A stretch of DNA of 26,527 bases from an uncultured bacterium (GCA_938009275.1 CALLHY010000022.1:1-26527), one strand, 5' to 3'; positions 1 through 8,370 are shown, counted from the first letter of the stretch. Program-made: numbers and translations. Notes: generated from the letters alone by a model not told the origin.

Positions 1-39
1 CTGCACGGGCAACTGTGTGGAAGAGTAGGTCGCCGCCAT
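1..39 (+). rRNA. rrf: 5S ribosomal RNA, 3' end (partial)
   Basis: The first 39 bases read as the 3' end of a bacterial 5S rRNA: the segment GGAAGAGTAGGTCGCCGCC at 19-37 is the conserved loop E/helix I 3' strand seen at the end of 5S genes, and CTGCACGGGCAAC before it fits helix IV-V of bacteroidete-like 5S. The 5' part lies outside the window. The exact 3' end is uncertain by a few bases. It implies an rRNA operon to the left, transcribed rightward and convergent with the lipoprotein gene that follows. A T-rich stretch at 50-57 may belong to its terminator, but I see no convincing stem. Confidence 0.8.
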
Positions 40-91
40 CGCAAACGGCTCTTTTGTTATATTGGTATCTGAGTGTGATAAACTGGTTTAA

Positions 92-1366
92 CTAATCGCG
101 TTTAAGTGGTAAGAATTGCAGATCATATGGGGATGTCATAATGTTACCGGAGAAGTCAACGAGATTTGATACTTGAAGTATGTGAGACTTGTAATTCTGC
201 AGAGCTTTTGTGGGTTGGTAGCGAAACATATTACCTGTGTTAGATATAAGCTTAAGAGCTATCTGCTCTGAGCCAGAACTTAGGCTAACCTGTATCTTGT
301 CCTTAACAACGAACTCAGAGAAGTGCAATTCTATTACTGGTAACAGTGAATTAACTGATGCTCCATTACGAGGATTACTATAACTAACAAAGGGAGCTAT
401 GGTATCAATTGGAGCTAAGTTGCGAAACTTGATTTCTGCAATATCTGTTATGTTGCCTTTTAAGTCTTCAAGCTGTTTTATACGAATTGTGTGCTCTGTG
501 CTGTCCATAGGAGCACAAACTACAGATAACATGTTATCGTCGAGCTGATTGAAAAATAAGCCCATGTCTTTGTCGCTTCCAAAAGAAATAGAATCAAAAG
601 ACTTTATGGGTTCTGAAAAGATTAGCTTAAACTCGCGTCTGTTATTAGGCTGAACTCGTGATATTTTGGGTTTTGTACTATCTGCATACGCAAGGGTGAT
701 GTTCATATTAGAAGAGGGTTTAGCCTCAGATTTAGCTTCGAAGTAAGGGTCAATACCGAAGTCATAACGACCATTTAAATCTTTGTCTATATATGCTCTA
801 AGGATGTGGGCTTGCGGATTTAGAGACTCAATGGCAAAAGAGCTTCCCTTGAATCTATCGCTTAGCACAAATAGAGAATCAGCAGATAGTAAACTGATTT
901 CAACTGGCATACCCATGTCTTGGTCTCTCTCATAGGTTATCTGTCCACCAATACGGTAGTTGTTTAATTCACCATTGCGAAAGATAAGGGTTTGGTTTCT
1001 ATTAAGCGGATTGCCCCGGCTATCTTTTAACCTGGTGCTTAGTGTAACATAGTAGTTCGTATCCTGCTTTAATTCTTCATTCAATTTTATCTTCAGCGTT
1101 GGCCCATCGAAGCTAATCTTCTTATTCATTACAGGAGGATAGATATAGATGCTATTGGCAAGAGAACTTCTATCCATCTCTTTTGAAAAGGATATCTCCA
1201 AAACTCCTTTACCAATCTGAGCATACTCAGCAGGAGAGCTTGCCAAGACGCTTGGTTTCTCAGTGTCCAATGCTCCGCCGGTGGGACTGCGTTTGCTTCC
1301 GCAGGCAGACATGCTTATCATAGCTGCTATGGAGCAGGCTATTGCTATGCTTTGTTTTAGTTTCAT
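92..1366 (-). CDS. Ig-like (SbsA/Big_5-type) lipoprotein
   Basis: Predicted surface or periplasmic lipoprotein of 424 aa. The N-terminus is a hydrophobic signal ending in a lipobox (M-S-A-C, Cys22, followed by Gly), so it should be processed by signal peptidase II and lipidated. The mature part has about three Ig-like segments (roughly 35-130, 235-315 and 325-420), each beginning with a 'P-x-V/I-x-x-x-x-P' type strand and containing 'I/L-x-F-S-E/K-x-[MF/P]', the hallmark of SbsA-type Ig-like domains of FCB bacteria. A middle segment (about 140-230) with 'RAYIDKDLNGRYDFG' resembles a Ca-binding or carboxypeptidase-regulatory-like insert. It is last in its operon and overlaps the ribE stop by 4 nt (ATGA), so it is translationally coupled. 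Its function is unknown; adhesion or envelope structure is a guess. Confidence 0.8.
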   Translation of the reverse strand: MKLKQSIAIACSIAAMISMSACGSKRSPTGGALDTEKPSVLASSPAEYAQIGKGVLEISFSKEMDRSSLANSIYIYPPVMNKKISFDGPTLKIKLNEELKQDTNYYVTLSTRLKDSRGNPLNRNQTLIFRNGELNNYRIGGQITYERDQDMGMPVEISLLSADSLFVLSDRFKGSSFAIESLNPQAHILRAYIDKDLNGRYDFGIDPYFEAKSEAKPSSNMNITLAYADSTKPKISRVQPNNRREFKLIFSEPIKSFDSISFGSDKDMGLFFNQLDDNMLSVVCAPMDSTEHTIRIKQLEDLKGNITDIAEIKFRNLAPIDTIAPFVSYSNPRNGASVNSLLPVIELHFSEFVVKDKIQVSLSSGSEQIALKLISNTGNMFRYQPTKALQNYKSHILQVSNLVDFSGNIMTSPYDLQFLPLKRD

Positions 1367-1950
1367 AAGTTTCTCGCATTCACGATGTATTTTCCCAACA
1401 CATCATACTCAACATTTACCATATCACCGGCTCGCAAGGCAGTTAGATTGGAACCCAATAATGTATGTCCAATAAGTGCCACCGCAAAGTAATCTGACTT
1501 TAATTCCGCCACTGTAAGGCTAACCCCATTAATGGCAACAGAGCCTTGGCTAACCATCAGTTTTCTGTCTTCATTAACCATTTGGAAGCGTATGTAGTCT
1601 GTATCACCCGATTTATGCCGGGATACAACTCTGATGCTTCTGTCCACATGCCCCTGCAGCCAGTGCCCATCCAACCTGTCACCAAGTTTAAGTGCCCGTT
1701 CCAGATTCAGAATGCTTCCTATCTGCCAGCTTTTGGCAGTACTCTTGTCCAGCGTTTCATGCATAATCTCAACTGTGAAGCTTTCAGAGCTGAACTCAAT
1801 AACGGTTAAGCAAATCCCGTTACAGGCTATGCTGCTGCCATTCTTAATGTCACTGAACTCAGTGGGACGCTTCACCTTAAGTAGCTTTTTCCCCTTTTGG
1901 GGAGTGATGCTCAAGATGGTAGATGTTTTCTCTATAATCCCTGTGAACAT
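1363..1950 (-). CDS. ribE: riboflavin synthase, alpha subunit
   Basis: Catalyses dismutation of two 6,7-dimethyl-8-ribityllumazine molecules to riboflavin plus the pyrimidinedione, the last step of riboflavin synthesis in the cytosol. The protein (195 aa) starts with the family signature MFTGIIE and is built of two lumazine-binding repeats, about residues 1-95 and 96-190. The second repeat again shows 'GSVAINGVSLTV', mirroring 'SSIACNGICLTV' in the first. The length is normal for the family (about 200 aa). It lies 2 nt from the recR stop and overlaps the downstream lipoprotein start by 4 nt. No other rib genes are in view, so the pathway is scattered in this genome. Confidence 0.95.
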   Translation of the reverse strand: MFTGIIEKTSTILSITPQKGKKLLKVKRPTEFSDIKNGSSIACNGICLTVIEFSSESFTVEIMHETLDKSTAKSWQIGSILNLERALKLGDRLDGHWLQGHVDRSIRVVSRHKSGDTDYIRFQMVNEDRKLMVSQGSVAINGVSLTVAELKSDYFAVALIGHTLLGSNLTALRAGDMVNVEYDVLGKYIVNARNL

Positions 1951-1952
1951 GG

Positions 1953-2549
1953 CTACACCGTGTAACGTCTTTTCCAGGCGTTAGCCAGAGTATTTATACT
2001 GCTATACTCCAGGTCTCCGCCAAAGGGGATGCCTGTTGAGAGCCGTGTCAAATCTATTCCTTTGTCTTTCATCAAGTCCCAAAGAAAATGTATGGTAGCT
2101 TCTCCCTCGGCAGATGGCTTCAGTGCCAGGATTACTTCGCTGGGCTTTAAAGTGTTAATTCTTTCAATCAGTTTTCCTGCATTTATCTGTTCGGGTCCAA
2201 ATCCATCAATGGGTGAGAGCAGGTGCCCCAGTACGAAGTAGCGACCGCGAAATTCGTTCATGCTTTCAATAATCTGGATGTCAGAATTACTCTCTACAAC
2301 GCATAAAGTATTGTCAGTTCTATCATCAGATTGGCAAATCGGACATGGATCAGATTCGGAAAGCATATTGCAGAGGCTACAAGTGGTAAAGCTCTCTACC
2401 GTGGTAATTATTGTTTCTGCCAATTGCAATGCGAAGCTCTTGTCTTGCGCCACCAAAAACCATGCCAGGCGTTGGGCAGTCTTTCTCCCTATACCTGGAA
2501 AGCGGTTTAGAGACTGAATAAGCTTTTCTAAGTTTTCGGACAGGATCAT
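1953..2549 (-). CDS. recR: recombination mediator protein RecR
   Basis: RecR acts with RecO/RecF to load RecA on gapped, SSB-coated DNA. The 198-aa protein shows the full family layout: an N-terminal helix-hairpin-helix (LNRFPGIGRKTAQRLAW, about 14-30), a four-cysteine zinc finger (Cys57, Cys60, Cys69, Cys72), a Toprim domain (about 81-175, beginning CVVESNSD) and the C-terminal 'GIPFGGDLEYSS' Walker-B-like segment. The ATG abuts the ybaB stop with no gap, the classical ybaB-recR pairing found across bacteria. Nothing in it looks damaged. Confidence 0.97.
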   Translation of the reverse strand: MILSENLEKLIQSLNRFPGIGRKTAQRLAWFLVAQDKSFALQLAETIITTVESFTTCSLCNMLSESDPCPICQSDDRTDNTLCVVESNSDIQIIESMNEFRGRYFVLGHLLSPIDGFGPEQINAGKLIERINTLKPSEVILALKPSAEGEATIHFLWDLMKDKGIDLTRLSTGIPFGGDLEYSSINTLANAWKRRYTV

Positions 2550-2873
2550 TTAAAACAGACCGGGTATCTTCATTCCACCCGTAAGCTTACCCATAGCATC
2601 ATTTGATGCTTCGGATACTTTGGCAGACACCTCTTGTATTGCTGCCAGGATAAGGTCTTCAAGCATCTCAACATCATCAGGATCAACCGCTTGAGGATCG
2701 ATTTTTATGGATGCCAGTTCATGCTTGCCGTTCATCTCAACTTTAACCATTCCACCTCCGGCTGAGGCTGAAAAGAGCTTGTTCTCTAATTCCTCTTGGG
2801 ATTTCATCATCTCTTGCTGCATCTTTTGTGCCTGTTTCATCAGGTCTTTCATATTCTTTCCACCGGGAAGCAT
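2550..2873 (-). CDS. ybaB: nucleoid-associated protein, YbaB/EbfC family
   Basis: Small DNA-binding dimer of 107 aa of the YbaB/EbfC family. It shows the N-terminal amphipathic helix with 'MKDLMKQAQKMQQEMMKSQEE', the glycine-rich turn 'SASAGGGMVKVEMNG' and the C-terminal helix 'LEDLILAAIQEVSAK...KLTGG'. The start at 2873 is chosen because AAGGAG lies 5-7 nt upstream; the in-frame ATG seven codons later lacks such a site. It directly precedes recR, as in most genomes, and is likely the first gene of the transcript driven by the promoter at 2908-2936. Confidence 0.95.
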   Translation of the reverse strand: MLPGGKNMKDLMKQAQKMQQEMMKSQEELENKLFSASAGGGMVKVEMNGKHELASIKIDPQAVDPDDVEMLEDLILAAIQEVSAKVSEASNDAMGKLTGGMKIPGLF

Positions 2874-2907
2874 AGTATCTCCTTGTATTGATATTTATGT
2901 TTTCAAC

Positions 2908-2936
2908 CTTATAGAATAGTAGCCTGTATTCGTCAA
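2908..2936 (-). promoter_or_regulatory. sigma70-type promoter for ybaB-recR-ribE-lipoprotein operon
   Basis: Read on the minus strand, TTGACG (2936-2931) and TATAAG (2913-2908) are separated by exactly 17 nt, close to consensus. It lies about 35 nt upstream of the ybaB start, in the 96-nt gap after the ART-domain gene. It would let the housekeeping genes be transcribed independently of that upstream gene. Confidence 0.6.
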
Positions 2937-2969
2937 GCAGTTTGTAGTGGTGATAGATTTTGAAACCCC

Positions 2970-4064
2970 TTAGTTCAATAATCCCATTGTAATACTCCTG
3001 ATGGCACGAAAGGTTTCTTCCCAACCGTTAAGGTAAGCCAATATGACCAAAGCTATTGTAAGCCATGAGAGTACTATAGCCCAGAATCCTCCTGCACCAC
3101 CTGTCCATAATGATAAACCTCCCCAGATGCGCTTGGGCAAACCATTTCTTAACACACAGATAGGTCTTGCCCGCCAGGTTCGAACATACTTGCCGGCTAA
3201 TCCTGGTTGCACGAGACAGTATTCAAACCACTGAGCATAGCTATGATTGCGCCAATGTTCTATGCTTTTATAAGGAAAGGGAAGACCCTTGCTGATACCA
3301 GTGCCGTCGCTGCCTATTTTCTTTCGCAGTTTGCGGGGTAAAGTGGCGGAATTACGACAGGGAAAAACCGTAACCCGGGCACAGATTAAGGCACGGTCAT
3401 CACCTTGAGCATAGTGCTCGGCGGTTTTTCTGATAATGCCAAAGTATATTCCGCATCCTGCATAATCACCGTTTCCTACGTACCATCTACCCTTTTGGGC
3501 AATGTTCGTTGCAATGCCATGGAAGGAAGTTCCATGATACATAGTATATGTGGGAATAACAGCATCTACTCCTGTCATTAAAATACCTTCCAAGATGGCT
3601 GCTCCATTACGCTTAAATACATTGAATAGCCTTTGTGGGAGGTAGATCAGCCATGCTATTATCCCCCTTCTGTTACCGTACTTCAATCTCGGGTGCAGCA
3701 ATTCTGATACACTATCACAGAATACTACCGACCAATAGAGAATTATGTTAAAGTAGACAGCAGTAATAATTCGAAGCGGAGTTAGTAAAAGATGGATAAT
3801 CAGCCACCATAACGGTGCTACCAATGTTATGCACAACAATGTAAAAGTCCATGCTGATTTGCTACTCAAGTGATCTATCCAGGCATCGCGAAGGGGGTTG
3901 TATAGAACCCACTGAACCCAGTTCAGCATCAAAAAAGGATAGCGCGCGAGCCAAACTAAATTACGTAGAACAAACACCAACAGCAATATCGAGATAGTTC
4001 CTACACACAGCCATAACAGCCATATAATAGCCTGTAGGATTACGAGATACATATCAAAAGGCAT
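2970..4064 (-). CDS. membrane protein with PARP-like ADP-ribosyltransferase domain
   Basis: I recognise no named family for the whole 364-aa protein, but residues about 173-305 read like the catalytic fold of H-Y-E (PARP/tankyrase-type) ADP-ribosyltransferases. 'MYHGTSFHGIATNIAQKG' gives the NAD-binding His177. 'GNGDYAGCGIYFG' gives Tyr207, followed by 'KTAEHYA' and the strand 'RALICARVTV'. 'QWFEYCLVQP' places Glu281 where PARPs carry the catalytic Glu before a 'YL/YI' strand. Hydrophobic helices lie at about 6-33, 72-93 and 96-116, and one follows the ART domain at about 326-346. Lys/Arg clusters at 126-152 suggest that the enzyme domain faces the cytosol, which is inference. It lies upstream of ybaB in the same direction but is separated by 96 nt containing a promoter. 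The ATG at 4064 has only a weak ribosome site; the next ATG is four codons later. The target is unknown. Confidence 0.6.
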   Translation of the reverse strand: MPFDMYLVILQAIIWLLWLCVGTISILLLVFVLRNLVWLARYPFLMLNWVQWVLYNPLRDAWIDHLSSKSAWTFTLLCITLVAPLWWLIIHLLLTPLRIITAVYFNIILYWSVVFCDSVSELLHPRLKYGNRRGIIAWLIYLPQRLFNVFKRNGAAILEGILMTGVDAVIPTYTMYHGTSFHGIATNIAQKGRWYVGNGDYAGCGIYFGIIRKTAEHYAQGDDRALICARVTVFPCRNSATLPRKLRKKIGSDGTGISKGLPFPYKSIEHWRNHSYAQWFEYCLVQPGLAGKYVRTWRARPICVLRNGLPKRIWGGLSLWTGGAGGFWAIVLSWLTIALVILAYLNGWEETFRAIRSITMGLLN

Positions 4065-4394
4065 ATAAGTAAAACCCTGAATATTGGATATGGGCAGTTT
4101 TAAGTAACTGCTTTGGATTTGAGCTTATGCATAACTTATATGGTGCTCCTTCCATTTAGTATTACTGCTTACCAGTTATTACTATTAATAAAGTTAGAAT
4201 GAATCCTACTCATTATCTTAAAGGTAATGATAGTAGCAGATGACAATCTTGATGATGTGATTAAGTTGGCAACATATTTGTTCACCTATGAAACTCACCC
4301 CGAACACTGAACAAAACCCCAACCCCAAAATCCATAAATTCACCATAAAACTCTGAGAACAATCAGAAATCAGTAAAATAAGGGAATATCAGGA
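4065..4394. other. intergenic stretch without recognised gene
   Basis: AT-rich spacer between the ART-domain gene and the transposase remnant. No start/stop arrangement with a coding look, no tRNA and no clear hairpin was seen on either strand. It presumably carries the promoter of the ART-domain gene near its left end and, further right, the lost 3' part of the insertion sequence. Confidence 0.4.
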
Positions 4395-4754
4395 AAAATC
4401 ATGAAAGACCACTTGGTCAAATGGTCGCGTCAACAACAGATGGTCGAATGATCAGGGGTACTCACGGTAATGCTGGAGTCACAGAAATCAATGAACATAA
4501 GATTGGTGCGCAGATAGAACTCCATCTCAGGATTGGAGATCATACCAATCCTGTAACAACATCACACTAATCCTCTTCCCCGGATTATAGGAATCTCTGC
4601 CGGCAACCTTGTTCTGCTGAGTATCAAACTGCTCCAGTTACTTCTTAACCTTGTCCCAGTTTACCATCTCCTTGAACTCAAGCAAAAAGTGCTCTATCTG
4701 GCTCAGTCGGTTCTGAATATCGGAATCTGTCATGGTCATCATATCCTGGCGCAT
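4395..4754 (-). pseudogene. decayed IS5-type transposase (N-terminal part)
   Basis: On the minus strand an ATG at 4754 opens 'MRQDMMTMTDSDIQNRLSQ', which runs to a stop at 4638-4640. The reading continues past it with 'GRDSYNPGKRISVMLLQDWYDL', then shifts by one frame into 'PEMEFYLRTNLMFIDFCD' and 'TPDHSTIC', and meets another stop where 'RWRDHL' would be expected. This order (N-terminal helix, L-Q-x-W/L-Y-x-L-S-D, 'E-x-x-x-R..L..F..F', 'P-D-x-S-T-I-x-R-W/F-R') is that of the IS5/IS1182-like DDE transposases. The DDE core is absent: homology fades near 4395. At least one frameshift, two stops and truncation make it a dead remnant. A possible IS end lies at 4821-4833. Confidence 0.6.
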
Positions 4755-4823
4755 GGTTAATCTCTTGTTCTTGATGCGATGACTATATGTATAGCTATCT
4801 AATTAATCAGGAACTATATATGG

Positions 4824-4894
4824 CTTTGCACAATTGGTCTTTCCGAGCAGAACACTACTCTCTTCCTACGTTTTAGCTCCACCTTTGTGCAAAG
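4824..4894. repeat. 10-bp inverted repeat, possible insertion-sequence end
   Basis: CTTTGCACAA at 4824-4833 and its exact reverse complement TTGTGCAAAG at 4885-4894, 51 nt apart. The left copy lies 70 nt upstream of the transposase-remnant start, a normal distance for the terminal repeat of a small DDE element; the second copy may be chance or another IS end. No matching end was found on the other side of the remnant. Confidence 0.35.
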
Positions 4895-4916
4895 GTCTTT
4901 ACTAGTGTTAGAGGCA

Positions 4917-4942
4917 ATTCCGTTTAATTTGCTAAACGGAAT
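4917..4942 (+). promoter_or_regulatory. perfect 10-bp hairpin upstream of propeller gene
   Basis: ATTCCGTTTA and TAAACGGAAT pair perfectly around a 6-nt loop, 48 nt before the start codon at 4991. No U-run follows, so an intrinsic terminator is unlikely; an operator, a leader hairpin or mRNA-stabilising structure is possible. Confidence 0.4.
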
Positions 4943-4990
4943 AAAACGTGCATTGTTAATTTGCACACATCAGGTATGGAGGTGAAAGAA

Positions 4991-7915
4991 ATGAAGTCTA
5001 AACTTTTTCTGATAATGGCTCTATTGGGCATACTGCCACTCTGGCTGATGGCTCAGCAACCTGGATGGAACTGGGCTACGCAAACCTCAGGTGCTCCCAA
5101 TGCATACAATTTTGGCAATAACATCTTGAAAACTGGAACAGACTATCAGGGAAACCTGATTGCCTCGGGCTACAGCAATAGCAGGATTTTTTTGGATGAT
5201 ACCATGCTTTTTCCCTCTGGCACAGAGTATCCCAATACATATTATTCCTATCTTTGGAAACAGGATGAAACATCCCACACGGTGTTTATCAAAAAGTTTG
5301 ATGGCATAGTTTTATCCCCTATCTCTGTATCCTGCGATATATACAACAACATCTACCTTTGGGCAGATATCGGTGTTCCCACTGTCTTTGAAGATGTTCA
5401 GTACAATTCCTCTGAGGGAGGATTATTTGTTAAATTTGATCCCTATGGCAATGTTATCTGGGTGAAGCAACACATTAGGGGTGATGTGTCTGTTACTGCA
5501 AACGGCATTTGTTTTATATCCGGTTATTTTACCGGGACAAAAACCATTGGTGATCAAACGCTTACCAGCTTTGGTCGCGAGGACATGTTTATTGCCAAGC
5601 TCGATCAGAATGGAGACTGGCAATGGGCAAAGCAATTTGGAACCGCTGGTGACGAACGCTGCTATCAAGTAGCTCCTCTGCCCAACGGAGAGTGTTTCTT
5701 AGCTGGGAAAGCCCCTTCCAGTTGCGATTTTGACGGACACACCATGTTCTTTACCGAGGGTGGTCTGTTTGTTGCGAAGCTTAATTATAATGGAAATTGC
5801 ACCTGGCTGGAAGGCTTGGGCTCATCCGATTATCAGATAGATGAGTATTTCGCTTCCATTTGCTCCAATAATCCCTATATAATATATCTCTACTACCATA
5901 TTCGCAATGACAACAACCTGCAAACCTCAGGCATATATGTAAAGAGGTTCAATATCAATGAATTATGGACGCCAGACACAATCTTTCATATTCCAGCCAC
6001 TTCCGATGTGCGTAGCCGGAAAATGGTGATGGACAACGCTGGAAACATATATGTGTGCGGATATTACTATGATCCTTTCATCATCGGGGGATATTCTTAC
6101 CCTTGGGAAAATGGAAATTTTATCTTTAAACTAAACGGCGAGGGAAACATCATGTGGTCTTACGATCATGGACAAAACGTGTCAGATAACGAATACAACA
6201 TCAGTTACTACGATATCTGCGTAAGCTATCAAGGCATTACATATATAACCCTGCAAACCTGGGGAGTTAGACTGGTTCAACCCTTTTACACCTATCCAGG
6301 CAGAGGATGCTATGCCTTGCGCCTTTCTGCCTCTGGTCAACCCGAATGGCTTGCCTCAAATTGGATAAACACTATTGGAATGGAGGCAAAGGACATCTGG
6401 CGACCCACCTCCGGCGATGCCTTTGTTTGCGGAAACTTTGAAGGCGACAGCTTTTGGGGCAACACCTACCTTAAAAACCACGGCAGTAGCGGAAAAGATA
6501 TATTTGTAACCAGATTCAGCCCCGCAAACCAACCTGTGTGGACAGTCTGTGCAGGTGGCGAAGGAAACCAGGAAGTTTCTGCCATCTATACAGATAGCTA
6601 TTTATGCAGCTATGTAACTGGAAGATTTAGCGGCACAATGCAGTTTGGCGATATCACAATTCTTAGCAGCGGAGCCGAGGATATATATGTAGCAAAGCTG
6701 GATGAGCAGGGAAATTGGTTATGGGCTTTTTCTGCGGGCGGACAAGGGAACGATGCTGGCTTGGATGTTGTTGCCGACAATGTAGGAAATGTATATGCCT
6801 GTGGCTTTTTTTCAGGGGCAGCAGACTTCAGCATAGATGATTTGGAAGCCCAGGGTGCCACAGATGACTTTGTGGTAAAGCTAAACAGCATCGGCACATG
6901 CATAAATGCAGTTCAATCCAACATAGCAGGGGCAGACCAAGCCACGGCACTTGCCATAGACAATCTTGACCGCCTTTGGTTGAGCAACAATGCAGCTCCA
7001 GAAAGCAGCTTTCCCGAAGCCCAACGCATTACAATATATAGATTAAGCCTTGGCCTTGATACTCTGGATTCCCTTAGTTCCAATACAGCAGAAGACCTTT
7101 GCCTTAGCGGACTTGCCCTGGACAACTCCAATAACTGCTATGTAATTGGAACCTATCGCGATGAACTGAATTTTGGCAGCCATAGCCTTACCCAACAACC
7201 CAATTTAAGTGCCTTTGTTATGGGCATAGACAGCAATCTGCAAACCCTTTGGGCAAACAACGCCACATCCTGGAATCCGGTCGTTCCCAAAGCCATAATT
7301 GCCGACGACAACGGAAACTGCTACATTGCCGGCAGCATAAAGGAAGGAGGCTGGTTCGGCAGCATCAGCGTGGATGGTTGGGGCGAAAACGATATCTTTG
7401 TAGCCAAACTGAACAGCAGCGGAGCCTGGACTTGGGCAAAAACCAATGGTTCAACTTTAGACGACTGCGCTACTGGCATAGCACTGAAACCGAATGGCTT
7501 ATGCAGTGTGGTTGGCAGGTTTGCCGGCAGAATCTGTTTGGGAAATAACTGGCTGGAGCCCATGAGCCAATACGACAGCTTTCTGGCAGAGCTATGCTAC
7601 ACCAGCGAAACTCCGGAAGAGCTGCTTATCAGCCCTGTGCCGGGCTTGCTAAGCGCTTATCCCAACCCCTTTGCAAACGAGCTGAAAATATGCTGCGAAA
7701 CCACCGAACCGGCAGACTTGAAGGTAAATATCTACAACCTAAAAGGACAGCTAGTTCGCACTTTACACAGCGACACAAAATCAGCAGGATTTCATAACCT
7801 GACCTGGGACGGAATGGACAGCCGTCAAAATCGCTGTGCCGCTGGTATTTATCTGCTGCGAACGCAGGGAACAATGACTCAGCTAAGCCAAAAAGTAGTA
7901 AAACTGAAAGAATAA
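4991..7915 (+). CDS. large secreted beta-propeller-like (SBBP repeat) protein with C-terminal sorting domain
   Basis: Exported 974-aa protein. The ATG at 4991 is chosen over the upstream TTG (4961) because GGAGG lies 8 nt before it and the signal peptide then starts 'MKSKLFLIMALLGILPLWLMAQ'-like: Lys-rich, hydrophobic, ending at Ala-Gln. The body repeats a module of about 50-110 aa with 'D-x-x-G-N-x-Y-x-x-G-x-F', 'G..D.F.AKL', 'G.W.WA...G' (for example 'DMFIAKLDQNGDWQWAKQFG', 'DIYVAKLDEQGNWLWAFSAG' and 'DIFVAKLNSSGAWTWAKTNG'), typical of SBBP-type propellers. The last 80 residues start 'LSAYPNPF' and contain 'VNIYNLKGQLVRTL' and 'AGIYLLR', an FlgD-like/type IX-type sorting domain. It is likely a surface-attached or released adhesin or binding protein; no catalytic motif was recognised. 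It is monocistronic between an IS remnant and a gene-poor gap. Confidence 0.85.
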   Translation: MKSKLFLIMALLGILPLWLMAQQPGWNWATQTSGAPNAYNFGNNILKTGTDYQGNLIASGYSNSRIFLDDTMLFPSGTEYPNTYYSYLWKQDETSHTVFIKKFDGIVLSPISVSCDIYNNIYLWADIGVPTVFEDVQYNSSEGGLFVKFDPYGNVIWVKQHIRGDVSVTANGICFISGYFTGTKTIGDQTLTSFGREDMFIAKLDQNGDWQWAKQFGTAGDERCYQVAPLPNGECFLAGKAPSSCDFDGHTMFFTEGGLFVAKLNYNGNCTWLEGLGSSDYQIDEYFASICSNNPYIIYLYYHIRNDNNLQTSGIYVKRFNINELWTPDTIFHIPATSDVRSRKMVMDNAGNIYVCGYYYDPFIIGGYSYPWENGNFIFKLNGEGNIMWSYDHGQNVSDNEYNISYYDICVSYQGITYITLQTWGVRLVQPFYTYPGRGCYALRLSASGQPEWLASNWINTIGMEAKDIWRPTSGDAFVCGNFEGDSFWGNTYLKNHGSSGKDIFVTRFSPANQPVWTVCAGGEGNQEVSAIYTDSYLCSYVTGRFSGTMQFGDITILSSGAEDIYVAKLDEQGNWLWAFSAGGQGNDAGLDVVADNVGNVYACGFFSGAADFSIDDLEAQGATDDFVVKLNSIGTCINAVQSNIAGADQATALAIDNLDRLWLSNNAAPESSFPEAQRITIYRLSLGLDTLDSLSSNTAEDLCLSGLALDNSNNCYVIGTYRDELNFGSHSLTQQPNLSAFVMGIDSNLQTLWANNATSWNPVVPKAIIADDNGNCYIAGSIKEGGWFGSISVDGWGENDIFVAKLNSSGAWTWAKTNGSTLDDCATGIALKPNGLCSVVGRFAGRICLGNNWLEPMSQYDSFLAELCYTSETPEELLISPVPGLLSAYPNPFANELKICCETTEPADLKVNIYNLKGQLVRTLHSDTKSAGFHNLTWDGMDSRQNRCAAGIYLLRTQGTMTQLSQKVVKLKE

Positions 7916-7961
7916 TCCGATACTTCCAGCTTACCGCAGGATTATCAAGTTTGAAGGGCTG

Positions 7962-8311
7962 TCACCACGATTCGTCGTAGTGGATAACCTTCCAGCCTTG
8001 ATCGGTTTTGTGCCAGAGCCAGGTTTCGCTTAGCTTCATATCGGCCGTTTTAACGTCCTTTTGGGTTGCGGTGCTTTCCATGATACCTTTCCAGAGAACG
8101 TAGTCTGGGCTGGGAACGCGATTTGTGGATTTGGTGGTTTTCAGGCTTTGTTTGGTAAAGGGTTCGTAAGCTTTTTTTTTACTTCCAACAGCAGTTCGGC
8201 TTTGGAGTATTCCTTGGCTCTCATATAGAATGAATCCCAGGGTTCATCGCTGAGGTATTTTTCCAGGGCTTCGGTGCTCATTTTTTTTGCACTGGAGGTA
8301 AGCTCTGCCAT
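7962..8311 (-). pseudogene. NTF2/SnoaL-like (DUF4440-type) protein gene, frameshifted
   Basis: On the minus strand an ATG at 8311 opens 'MAELTSSAKKMSTEALEKY' and stays open to a run of nine A (T9 at 8172-8180 on the plus strand). Past that run the good frame is shifted: 'AYEPFTKQSLKTTKS', then 'PDYVLWKGIM' and finally 'SETWLWHKTDQGWKVIHYDE' before TGA at 7962-7964. The last block, a 'W-x-x-x-x-x-G-W-K-V/I-x-H' strand pair, is characteristic of NTF2-fold DUF4440/SnoaL-like proteins, and about 115 aa is the usual length. A single-base slip in the A9 tract would restore one frame, so this may be a real decay event, a sequencing error, or slippage-regulated. No signal peptide is seen, so part of the N-terminus may be lost. 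Confidence 0.5.
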
Positions 8312-8370
8312 CAGGGTGTTCTTTCAGCCTAAAGTGCTGTTTCGTTGGCTTCGGTAGGATTGACCTTGTG

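Noticed and set aside
40..91. Terminator of the rRNA operon
   Set aside because: A T-rich segment is present, but only a 4-bp stem can be drawn, which is too weak to call.
2743..3024. 93-aa minus-strand frame overlapping ybaB and the ART-domain gene
   Set aside because: It is an out-of-frame reading of ybaB plus the intergenic promoter and has no independent support.
4961..4990. TTG start ten codons upstream of the propeller protein
   Set aside because: The Shine-Dalgarno GGAGG lies inside this stretch and the signal peptide begins properly at the ATG at 4991.
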